Positions 38,576 to 47,214 of a stretch of DNA of 64,000 bases are shown here, in pieces. Under the pieces are notes generated by a model, which was not told the DNA's origin, made no database searches, and saw only the letters and a program-made list of their open reading frames with translations. Position numbers and translations under genes: made by a program. The stretch comes from Nitrosomonas sp. (GTDB taxonomy: Bacteria > Pseudomonadota > Gammaproteobacteria > Burkholderiales > Nitrosomonadaceae). Within the stretch, counting starts at the first letter, position 1, and each line of letters starts with the position of its first letter. The stretch covers positions 1-64,000 of the forward strand of contig JADKHF010000046.1 in NCBI GenBank assembly GCA_016721865.1. Direction: 5' to 3'.

Positions 38576-39845
38576 TATAGGTTGTCATGGTGCTGTTTTC
38601 CCACTGATGGGGAATTGAAAAGTAACCCTGCAAACGGCCTGTTTGATTTACTTGTAAGGTTGCTATGCCTTCTGCTGAGTCATAAACATGCAAACCGCGT
38701 TCACATAGCAGATATACACTGATCAGATATTCTCCCTTGAGCAGCGGCAATTGATCCAATTTTATGGAAAGCTGACCTGAGCCATCGGAGGCCCGTTGCA
38801 AAGGAAAATTATCTTCCCAGGTTGCTGCGCTGGTAATGATGCGGCCATCCTGAGTTTGCAGCGCCATTGCCACATTGGGGCAAGGCAGTATCGGGTCAGA
38901 GGCAAAAGTAATCAATATCCTGATACTGGATTGACCGCTTGTGATGCTGGCGTGCTGCGTGCTGGTACCATCTGCCTGTAATTTTATTTTCTCAAGATGC
39001 GCATTGCCCAACACATATTTTCTGTCTGGTATCCGGGGGTCAGTGCTGCCTGTCAATGTTTCAGGTGTTGAAATCGGCGTGCTTTTATCCAGAAATGCCT
39101 GATAAGCGGTTACCACCTGAGCCGACTCCCCATCCATGACAATTTTTCCCTGATTAATCCAGATGGTGCGATTACATAACGATTCAACCTGAAACAGGGA
39201 ATGTGAACAAAACAGAATTGTTTTTCCCGCATCGCGCATTTGCATAATACGGGAAAAAGATTTGCGGGCAAAAGCACCATCACCGACCGATAAGGCTTCA
39301 TCTATGACGAGAATATCCTGATCTACATTAATCGCGACCGAAAATGCCAAACGAACATACATGCCGCTGGAATAGGTTTTGACCGGCTGGTCAATGAAAT
39401 CACGAACGCCGGAGAAATCGATAATACCTTCAATGCGATCGGCAATTTCTGATGGAGTTAATCCCATAATTGCTGCACTCATTAAAACGTTCTCACGCCT
39501 GGTGAATTCAGGATTAAATCCGGCCCCAAGTTCCAGTAAGGCTGCGATGCGGCCATTTATCTTCACTTCACCATGGGTGGGTGTCAAAGTACCGCAAACC
39601 AATTGCAACAGTGTTGATTTCCCTGAGCCGTTTTGACCCACAATCCCAACCACTTCTCCCGACCTCACAGTCAGATCGATGTCGCGCAACGCCCATAATT
39701 CACGGTAATATTGACGTGAGCCCCACCAGCTGTGTGGCCACAAAAATTGTTTTAAACGGTCTCTGGGGTGCTGGTACATCTGATAGCATTTAGATAGCTT
39801 TGCGGCATTAATGACTGCTTCAGAGTCGGTAAAATTAAAGGACAT
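38559..39845 (-). CDS. wzt: O-polysaccharide ABC exporter ATPase, Wzt type
   Basis: A 428-residue ATP-binding subunit of an ABC-2 polysaccharide exporter. The ATPase has Walker A GQNGSGKST, signature YSSGMYVRLAF and Walker B ILVIDEAL. A C-terminal beta-sandwich domain (about 285-425) is typical of Wzt proteins that recognise a modified chain end. The start at 39845, MSFNFTDSEA, overlaps the permease gene by 11 bases; the longer upstream frame is inside the permease and rejected. Together with Wzm it moves undecaprenyl-linked O-antigen to the periplasm. Confidence 0.88.
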   Translation of the reverse strand: MSFNFTDSEAVINAAKLSKCYQMYQHPRDRLKQFLWPHSWWGSRQYYRELWALRDIDLTVRSGEVVGIVGQNGSGKSTLLQLVCGTLTPTHGEVKINGRIAALLELGAGFNPEFTRRENVLMSAAIMGLTPSEIADRIEGIIDFSGVRDFIDQPVKTYSSGMYVRLAFSVAINVDQDILVIDEALSVGDGAFARKSFSRIMQMRDAGKTILFCSHSLFQVESLCNRTIWINQGKIVMDGESAQVVTAYQAFLDKSTPISTPETLTGSTDPRIPDRKYVLGNAHLEKIKLQADGTSTQHASITSGQSSIRILITFASDPILPCPNVAMALQTQDGRIITSAATWEDNFPLQRASDGSGQLSIKLDQLPLLKGEYLISVYLLCERGLHVYDSAEGIATLQVNQTGRLQGYFSIPHQWENSTMTTYNDQDY

Positions 39846-40665
39846 CAGCAAACCCCTTCCGGGTTTTCTCAAACCATACCAAACCAGCCCAGGCAATAAG
39901 CAAAGCAATCATGTAGTAAACAGTGAGTCCAAACCAATTCGGAAGCTGGCCATATAAGATCACTGCGCGAGCTTGTTCAATTATAAAAGTTAGAGGATTG
40001 AGAAACAAATAATCACGAACGGATTCCGGTAATGCTGATGCGGGGTAAAAAATGGGACTCATAAACAGCAGCATGGTCAAAATCAGGCCAATAAACTGCC
40101 CAATATCGCGAACAAAAACCCCGATTGAAGCTAATAGCCAGGATAAGCCCATGATGAGCAGCAGGAGTGGAAGTACAATGATTGGCAAGTATATCAGTGT
40201 CCAGTGGATCGGATGATCAATAAGCAGTAAAAGAAGCAGTAATACCAGAAAACTAACGCTCGCATGAAAAAGTGCAGAACCCAAAGCCACCCAGGGTAGA
40301 ATTTCCAGAGGAAATATTATCTTTTTAACATAGTTGATATTGGCAAGGATGAGTCCCGGGGCGCGCGAAAGGCATTCGGAAAGCAGATTAAATATGATCA
40401 GCCCGGCAAATAATGATAAAGCAAAGGCAAATTTATCATTATAAATAGCGTTATCCGACTGATCCAGACGTGTCTTGAATACCACACTGAAGACAAATGT
40501 ATAGATTGCCAGCATCAAAATGGGATTGATAAACGACCAAAATAATCCCAGAAATGAACCTCGGTATCGTCCGATCACTTCTCGCTTGATCATTTGCATG
40601 ATGAGCGGGTAGTGCCGTATCAGACTTAATAAAACATTAAGAAATGGAATATTCAACGGATGCAA
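39835..40665 (-). CDS. wzm: O-polysaccharide ABC exporter permease, Wzm type
   Basis: A 276-residue ABC-2 permease with six transmembrane helices. It begins with a short cytoplasmic segment and contains IKREVIGRYRGSFLGLFWSF, the conserved interface of polysaccharide-exporting ABC-2 permeases. It is the first gene of the minus-strand cluster, so a promoter is expected upstream of 40665. The complete pair Wzm/Wzt points to ABC-dependent, not Wzy-dependent, O-antigen export. Confidence 0.9.
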   Translation of the reverse strand: MHPLNIPFLNVLLSLIRHYPLIMQMIKREVIGRYRGSFLGLFWSFINPILMLAIYTFVFSVVFKTRLDQSDNAIYNDKFAFALSLFAGLIIFNLLSECLSRAPGLILANINYVKKIIFPLEILPWVALGSALFHASVSFLVLLLLLLLIDHPIHWTLIYLPIIVLPLLLLIMGLSWLLASIGVFVRDIGQFIGLILTMLLFMSPIFYPASALPESVRDYLFLNPLTFIIEQARAVILYGQLPNWFGLTVYYMIALLIAWAGLVWFEKTRKGFADVL

Positions 40666-40851
40666 GAGAAGGATTCTGATGTACTGAATATGACATTATC
40701 GCAGATATCGAGGATCGTGATCACACGAGTGCCCAATATTATAAACCCGGAAAGACGTATTTGTGAATTTCCTTCCAACTACAATTGGAATAACTTTCTA
40801 TCTCCTTTTGCCAGAATCGTAATCATCCTGTCTCTTCTCGTCACCCAATAG

Positions 40852-41255
40852 TTGATGTTCCGATGTCTTGAAAATCTTCAGGGTATTAAAAGCACACTTG
40901 AATCGCGCCTGGATAAGGCGCAAAAAACAAACAAACGCTCATACGGAAGCAGCAGAAAATCATTGCTGAAGCGCGCAAAATTCAGAATGATAATCAATTG
41001 TTGGTGGCCGCGGTACAAGAGCGTGAGCAATGGATAAACGACTGCACGATTAAAAATGTAAATTTAGTGGAAACTAATCAGGAATTATTGAATCTGTATC
41101 AGGGAAAAAGTTTTTGGCAAAAGTTCGGCGAATTTGAACCGTTAACTGGTTTGGCTAATGTTACTATCGAAAATAAGGTAGAGAGCTATCAATATAGATT
41201 GGAAGATCTGACTGTCACTCCTTTTCAAGGAACTGCCGGAAGTAACCCTCAATAA
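40852..41255 (+). pseudogene. relic of a coiled-coil protein
   Basis: Two overlapping frames hold pieces of a coiled-coil protein. The second one, ending at 41255, reads QKIIAEARKIQNDNQLLVAA, WINDCTIKNVNLVETNQELL and EFEPLTGLANVTIENKVESY. This matches the C-terminal half of proteobacterial coiled-coil proteins that carry a CxxKN-type motif and end in a conserved EPLTGLxxVxIENxV segment; their function is not established. The N-terminal part (40870-41000) is in other frames and incomplete. No start or ribosome site is convincing, so I call a pseudogene. Confidence 0.5.
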
Positions 41256-41643
41256 AACAATTAGTTTGTTTGAGTGAACATTAACAGAATCTGTATTAAT
41301 GTTGATTCTTTGAGTATCTCAAGTGTTTGGTAATTAGCTGGATTGTATAAATTCACGATTGGAGTTCAAGGTATGAGTTAAAACGTTTGTGTTGAATGAG
41401 TTTGGTTTTTAATGTAATAGTTTGTTGTAAATAGGCAACATGTTGAATGTAAACTTCGATCGCAAACTTGCAAAGCCAGTTCGTTTTGTGCAGAATGCAC
41501 GCTAACTTGGCTTTTATGGTATATCCTGCGAGCAACTGTATAAGTTGCGCAGAGGTTGCAGAGAGTCAAAGTGAAAAGTGAAAAACTTGCAAGTAATTTA
41601 CTTCTTTTTGTAATTATTTTTAATTTATATCAAGGGAGCTCCC
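41256..41643 (+). promoter_or_regulatory. long leader of the S-layer-like gene
   Basis: Nearly 390 bases of AT-rich, mostly non-coding DNA before the S-layer-like gene. The end carries an AAGGGAG ribosome site six bases before the start. GGGAGCTCCC at 41634-41643 is a 10-base palindrome overlapping it and touching the ATG. An extended -10-like TGGTATAT occurs near 41517 but no matching -35. The length suits a highly expressed surface protein with a stable mRNA leader. Confidence 0.4.
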
Positions 41644-44250
41644 ATGGCTATAACGAAACCACAAGAAACTGAAGCGCTGAAGATCGTTGCAGGTTTATTC
41701 AATGCAGCACCCGGCGGACATTATCTGAATGAGATTGCGAAATTAATTGAAGGTGGAGTATCCGGTCGTCAATTATCCGATATTTTGGCTGCTACTCCAT
41801 TGTTCATAAATGATATCCTGGCTGGTAGAGTTACATATGTAGATCAGGCCGAAGCAATATTGAACAATTTTGGTTTTGTGCGTGATGATATTCCTGGCAG
41901 TGCGGCTACTGACGCTATAGAATTCGTGGTATCTGGACTTACAGCCGGTCAAGGGTGGGGGCAGATAGTTTATGAGGGAATAGTTTATTTGTCAGGTACT
42001 CCGTTGCCACAATTCACGGAAACGGCGACATTGCTGGATAATAAAGCAAAGGTCGCCGAGGAATTTTCTAAAACCAATTCTTCTACCGATCTGACGGTAT
42101 TGCAAAATGCTCTGAGCAATGTCACTGGTGACAAGCCCTATACAGATGCAGATGTTCAGGCTGTGCTGGCAGGTTCCGGATCTGGATCAGGTAATATACT
42201 TCCACTGACGATTAATCAAGACACTTTAACCGGTACCCCCGGTAACGATACCTTTGTTGCTGGTGCGGCCCAGGATGGTGCAGGTAATTTGATTAACACA
42301 CTACAGAATGTTGACGTTATCGATGGCGGAGCTGGTGCTGTTGATATCCTTAACGCAACCCTGTCCGAGGGTGTGGCTGTGGCGCCTACTATTAAGAACA
42401 TAGAAAATGTCATTGCGCGTTTTGCCGATGCGGGTGCTTCCCTGGACTTGTCCAATGCCACCGGCATAACAACCGTTGCCGTGGCTAACAGCACTACCGC
42501 TGGTACCATCAACAACATTGGTTCCATCGCCTCCTTGGCCATTAAGAACCAGAATCAGAACGTTGACATTGGAGGTACCGCAGGCAGTGCCACAACGGTG
42601 GCGCTGGCTCTCGATACCGTGGGCACCGAAGATGCCAACATCACTCTGGATCTTGGTGATGACAATGCTAGCAAGGTGACCACTGCGAACATTGCTGCGA
42701 ATAATGCCTATGTCAATATCGACTCCAACAACGCGGATGTGTTCACCACTGCGAACATCGCAGCAACGGGTACCAACAAGATTCTCTTCACTGACAGTGG
42801 CGCTACTTTGACGAAGGTTACTGTAACGGGTGCGGGTTCGGTTGATTTGAATGATGTACCTTTATCTGCAGTGACGACCTTTGATGCTTCCGCTTCAACG
42901 GGTAATGTTAAGGCACAGTTGACCAATGCTGCTAAGGCTGTGGCCGTTCTCACCGGTGGCGGTGCTGACGTGATCGACGCTGATGCTATTGCCACCGCTG
43001 GTTCTTCCGCCGATCTGGGCGCAGGCAACGACACCTTTTTCGTCGGTGCTAACCTGGCTTCTTTTGACAAGGGAGCCAACGGTGGCGATGGTACTGACAT
43101 CATCAATATTACCGACGGTTCTAAACTGACCAGCACTACGGCCAAGTACATCACCAACTTCGAAACTCTGGATGTTTCGGGCGGAACAGGTGATTACGAC
43201 GTCTCTCTGAACACTTTTGCAACCGTTCAAGTTGACGAGGCAATTGCCGGTGCTTTGGCTGGTGACGTTAAATTCACGAATGCTCCTGATACCTTTACGC
43301 TGACAGTTGCTTCCAAGGCTGAAGATGGTGATTTTGACGTTGTTAAGAACACCACAGTAACCGGAAAAGACTACGCTGGAACGACTACTAAAGGTACGGC
43401 AGAGACATTTACTCTGGTTGCCGCTTTGAACGATGGTAACAAGGACGATGTCGCTGATGGCAACATCAATGCACAAACGGTTACTGTTGCTGATGTGGAA
43501 AATCTGGTTGTTCAAGCAACGGCAGCAACACTCGATGGCGGCAGCAAAGCCCTGGCCGCTTCTAAGAGCACCCTGACCGTTGACCTTGTTGCGGCTGCCG
43601 CTGAGAAAATTACAGTTAAAGGTGATGCTTCCGTGGATCTTTCCGGCGTAACAACCATTGGTGTAGTCAGCAAGGTTGATGCTTCGGCTTCGACCGGCGA
43701 TGTGAAGTTGAACCTATCTACGCAAGCCAATTCAGTTGCGTACACGGGTTCTGAAGGTGTTGACACTTATACAAGTTCTGCTAAAGGCGACACGATCTAC
43801 ACCGGTAAGGGCGCTGACGTTATAGTTCTGTCCGGCGCTGTCCGTGACACATTCGTGCTTAAAGCTTCCACTGACTCACAAGTCACGGATACTTCCAGGA
43901 CGCTAAGATCACACTGGATACCGATACTGGTTACGATTCGATCACTGCGTTTCTTACCGGTGGCGGTGCTACTGCTGACCGTCTCGACCTGACCAACTTT
44001 GCCTTCTCGGGCGCACAGCGTGGTGTGGAAGACGTCTCTGCTCTGGTCACAGGCACTACCGATATTACTCAGCGTCACTGATTTGTTTAGCTCTGTCGCG
44101 GGTGATCGTGGTGTTGCATACTCCAATATTGGAGCTGACACTTACGTGTTCGTAGACGCAAACAAAGACGGTAATTTCACAGCCGCTGATGATATTGTTA
44201 CTAAGTTTGTTGGTGTTACCAGCATCGCTGAAACCGATATCAACTTCTAA
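41644..44250 (+). pseudogene. RTX/S-layer-like secreted protein, two compensating frameshifts
   Basis: A large acidic, threonine- and alanine-rich protein, 868 codons in total, without a signal peptide, like other type I secretion substrates. The N-terminal 100 residues (MAITKPQETEALKIVAGLF) form a helical domain. Beta-strand repeats follow. RTX-like glycine/aspartate motifs appear at TGTPGNDTFVAG, LGAGNDTFFVG, GGDGTDIINI and YTGKGADVIVL. The first frame runs to 43992 but is abnormal after about 43891. The correct reading is DAKITLDTDTGYDS in the next frame from 43891, and a second change at about 44066-44070 returns to the original frame, ending DTYVFVDANKDGNF...TSIAETDINF. The C-terminal end is typical of type I-secreted beta-repeat proteins. 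Probable S-layer or adhesin; most likely substrate of the 24-29 kb exporter. Confidence 0.75.
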
Positions 44251-44305
44251 TTCCTTCTGGAAAAACTTGGGAAAAGTTATTTATTTCCCAAGCTAGAAGT
44301 TATTA

Positions 44306-44340
44306 CAACCCCGTCTCCTGTATAAGGGGCGGGGGTTTTC
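44306..44340 (+). terminator. hairpin terminator after S-layer-like gene
   Basis: AACCCCGTCTCC and GGGGCGGGGGTT form an imperfect GC-rich hairpin with a T run after it. It lies about 55 bases after the stop of the S-layer-like gene. Confidence 0.75.
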
Positions 44341-44422
44341 TTGTTGATTGCGATTTAATTGATCTGACGATCATCAAGATAAAACCCTGCTAAATAAAGT
44401 GGAAATACAAAGAGGATTTGTG

Positions 44423-45958
44423 ATGAACGACTGGACTGCTGGCTATGTGGCCGATATAGGCTATACCTATGGCTATTACACCGAACTGAACCCCCAGCGA
44501 CTGAAACTTCCCTTTTTATCTTCAGGCCTCGCGTTTCCTGAAGTTGAAACAGCTTGTGAGTTAGGCTTCGGTCAAGGCTTGAGCGTCAGTATTCACGCCG
44601 CAGCTTCAGCGACCACTTGGTACGGCACTGATTTCAATCCATCGCAGGCAGGGTTTGCGCAGGAAATCGCCGCAATCTCAGGTACGAATGCAAAGCTATT
44701 CGACCAGAGCTTTTCGGATTTCTGTGCAAGATCAGACTTGCCCGATTTCGACTACATTGGCTTGCATGGCATCTGGAGTTGGATCAGCGATGAAAACAGG
44801 AATGTCATCACCGATTTCCTGCGCCGTAAACTGAAAGTGGGCGGAGTGCTGTATATCAGCTATAACACCCAGCCGGGTTGGGCATCCATGTTGCCGATGC
44901 GTGAGCTTCTAAATCAGCACACCGACGTAATGGGTGCCAGCGGACAGGGTATCGTCAATCGAATTGATGCCGCACTTGATTTCGCAGACCGAATGCTCGC
45001 GACTAACCCAATCTATGCACAAGTCAATCCACAAGTGGTTGATCGTATCAAGAAAATGAAGGATCAAAACCGTAATTACCTAGCGCACGAGTACTTCAAT
45101 CGTGACTGGCATCCTATGTCATTTGCCCGAATGTCCGATTGGTTATCCGCGGCCAAGCTCAATTTTGCTTGTTCAGCCCACTACACGGACCATGTGGATG
45201 CAGTCAATCTCAGCAATGAACAGCAGGCATTCATGAAGGAGATCCCGGATGCAATTTTCCGGGAGACGGTGCGGGACTTTATGTGTAATACTCAATTCCG
45301 GCGCGATTACTGGATTAAAGGCGCGCGTTATTTGGAAAATTTCCAACGCGGGGATTTGTTGCGTGCGCAGCGAGTTGTCCTTGTGAACGAGCGCAATGCG
45401 GTGGAGTTGAAAGTGAACGGATCAAGAGGCGCAGCCACGCTGAATGAAGAGGTATATACGCCAATTCTTGATCTCCTGGCAAACCACAAGCCGCATAGTC
45501 TTGGTCAGATTGAGGAGGCCATGAAGACGAAGGGGGTGGTTTTTGCACAAGTACTGCAAGCCGCATTGATTCTGATAGGCAAGGGAGATATAACTCTGGT
45601 GCAAGATGATGCAGTAATTTCAAAAGCCAAGCGCAGTACGGATAAGCTGAACGTATATCTGATGAATAAGTGCCGAAGCAGCAATGATATGGCTTATTTA
45701 GCCAGTCCTGTCACTGGTGGAGCTTTACCCATCAATCGTTTTCAGCAACTGTTTTTACTCGCCAGGCTACAAGGCAAGAAGGAGCCACAGGAATGGGCTA
45801 AATTTACTTGGCAGCACTTGGAGGCGCTTAACCAAAGGCTTACAAAAGAAGGGGTTGCGATTGCGTCAATTGAGGAGAATCTTGCAGAATTGACTACCCA
45901 GGCTATCGAGTTTTCTGAAAAACGTCTACCCATTTTGAAGGCCTTGCAAATCGCTTGA
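44423..45958 (+). CDS. methyltransferase with MeTrc-regulatory-like domain (PKMT-like)
   Basis: A 511-residue SAM-dependent methyltransferase. The SAM loop is ELGFGQG at residues 46-52, followed by YGTDFNP and the acidic DYIGLHGIWSWISDENR, a block characteristic of the family with a C-terminal methyltransferase regulatory domain. That family includes rickettsial protein-lysine methyltransferases acting on outer-membrane protein B. The start at 44423 has an AGAGGA site; a GTG at 44399 is less likely. The gene follows the S-layer-like gene on the same strand, past a terminator. It is intact. Lysine methylation of the neighbouring surface protein is a hypothesis. Confidence 0.75.
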   Translation: MNDWTAGYVADIGYTYGYYTELNPQRLKLPFLSSGLAFPEVETACELGFGQGLSVSIHAAASATTWYGTDFNPSQAGFAQEIAAISGTNAKLFDQSFSDFCARSDLPDFDYIGLHGIWSWISDENRNVITDFLRRKLKVGGVLYISYNTQPGWASMLPMRELLNQHTDVMGASGQGIVNRIDAALDFADRMLATNPIYAQVNPQVVDRIKKMKDQNRNYLAHEYFNRDWHPMSFARMSDWLSAAKLNFACSAHYTDHVDAVNLSNEQQAFMKEIPDAIFRETVRDFMCNTQFRRDYWIKGARYLENFQRGDLLRAQRVVLVNERNAVELKVNGSRGAATLNEEVYTPILDLLANHKPHSLGQIEEAMKTKGVVFAQVLQAALILIGKGDITLVQDDAVISKAKRSTDKLNVYLMNKCRSSNDMAYLASPVTGGALPINRFQQLFLLARLQGKKEPQEWAKFTWQHLEALNQRLTKEGVAIASIEENLAELTTQAIEFSEKRLPILKALQIA

Positions 45959-46017
45959 TGCTTTTAAGACTTACCTGTGTTACCGGTTTCGTGTGGCTTT
46001 TGAATGGCGGTTATTAA

Positions 46018-46724
46018 TCAAGCAGGTTCAAGGCAGTTGTCAATAGTCTGATTCAGTTGACGCAGCACCATCAATGGATCCTTTGCCTGTGTGACCGGTC
46101 GTCCGATGACCAGATAATCTGCGCCGTTACGTATGGCCTGTTGCGGAGTCGTGATTCTTTTCTGGTCATCAGACTGGTTGTCAGCTGGACGGATACCGGG
46201 TGTCACGAGACAAAAGTCTTTTCCTAGTTGTTGTCTCAGACTTGCTGCTTCCAATGCGGAACAAACTACGCCGTCAAGAGCGCAGTCTTGAGCTAATCGT
46301 GCCAGGCGCTCCACAATTTGATCAGGAGTGCCTTGTAATCCAATATCAGCGAGATCATTCTGATCCATACTGGTAAGTAAAGTGACTGCGATAAGTTTGG
46401 TCGATCCTTGTGGGATGACTTCACGTGCCGCCATTAACATTTTTCGTCCCCCCAGCGCATGGACATTAATCATCCATATGCCTAAATTAGCGGCTGCTTT
46501 ACAGGCATTGGCTACAGTATTGGGTATATCGTGGAATTTGAGGTCAAGAAAGATATCGAAGCCCTTATGCATCAGCTTTCTACCAGGTTCGGTCCGGCTG
46601 CTGTAAACAGTTCCTTGCCCACTTTGAGGCGGCATAAGCGGGGTTCAAGTTTTTCAGCTAGCCTCAGCGCATCTTCAGCACTGGAGTAGTCGAGTGCCAC
46701 TATTATGATACGCGAGGAAGGCAT
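46018..46724 (-). pseudogene. pyrF: orotidine 5'-phosphate decarboxylase, frameshifted
   Basis: PyrF makes UMP by decarboxylating OMP in pyrimidine synthesis. The start MPSSRIIIVALDYSSAEDAL at 46724 leads into LKVGKELF, and the frame breaks at about 46578 where LVES should read LVEKLMHKGFDIFLDLKFHD: one A is missing from an A run. The downstream frame has the catalytic DLKFHDIPNT motif (D, K, D) and the phosphate-binding VTPGIRP. Repair gives 235 residues. It is the last gene of the aroA-cmk-rpsA-ihfB-lapA block. Confidence 0.9.
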
Positions 46725-46734
46725 GGGAGGGATC

Positions 46735-46944
46735 TTATTTATGGGAGTTACAACGGCATCGCACAAAAATTACGGTGATGAGAGTGCCCAGCGCGAAAAA
46801 TATCAGTAGCGCTACAACCAAAGGAAGTTCGATTGATTTATCCAGATAATATTGCAATTGAATGGTTTGCGAGTTTTTTGAAGCAAATACAGCAAGAATC
46901 ACAAAGACTGCTATGCGCAAAAGCCAGGCGATTAAGTTCATCAT
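46735..46944 (-). CDS. lapA: LapA-domain membrane protein, apparently shortened
   Basis: A 69-residue protein with two transmembrane helices (about 5-22 and 40-60) and the LapA signature between them (FASKNSQTIQLQYYL). LapA with LapB controls LpxC turnover and lipopolysaccharide assembly. The usual family length is about 90-110 residues with a coiled C-terminus; here it ends in an unrelated VRCRCNSHK. lapB, which normally follows, is absent. Together these suggest a deletion joining lapA to the pyrF leader. Identity is clear but integrity is doubtful. Confidence 0.6.
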   Translation of the reverse strand: MMNLIAWLLRIAVFVILAVFASKNSQTIQLQYYLDKSIELPLVVALLIFFALGTLITVIFVRCRCNSHK

Positions 46945-46980
46945 GATGTGTTTAGCCCATATAAGTTGATAATCGTTTAA

Positions 46981-47205
46981 TTATAAGCTTAAAGAAAGCC
47001 GATTGATGAAAATATTACTAGATGATGTGAGGGTAAATATGCATCGGAAGTGACAATCCATAACAGGAACTTTCAGTATACGCTGGCCTTCAGCTAGGCT
47101 TTTTGCCATTGCGTCGATAATTGTCTTGACTGAGAGCTCAGCATCTTTGGTGACTAGTTGCGGGAAACGTGCCGCTAGTCGAGTGATTAATTCAGATTTA
47201 GTCAT
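46981..47205 (-). pseudogene. ihfB: integration host factor subunit beta, truncated
   Basis: IHF-beta with IHF-alpha bends DNA at specific sites. The N-terminal half is normal (MTKSELITRLAARFPQLVTK and VKTIIDAMAKSLAEGQRI). Then the sequence switches to LKVPVMDCHFRCIFTL and unrelated residues, losing the RGFGSF motif, the beta arms and the C-terminal helix. The open frame has 74 residues, against about 95-105. No frame nearby restores the missing half, so it is a deletion rather than a simple frameshift. It lies 9 bases from rpsA. Confidence 0.82.
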
Positions 47206-47214
47206 GAATTTTCC

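Noticed and set aside
42708..43515. Long minus-strand open frames inside the S-layer-like gene
   Set aside because: They arise from the repetitive GC-rich codons of the plus-strand gene and have no start signals or family match.
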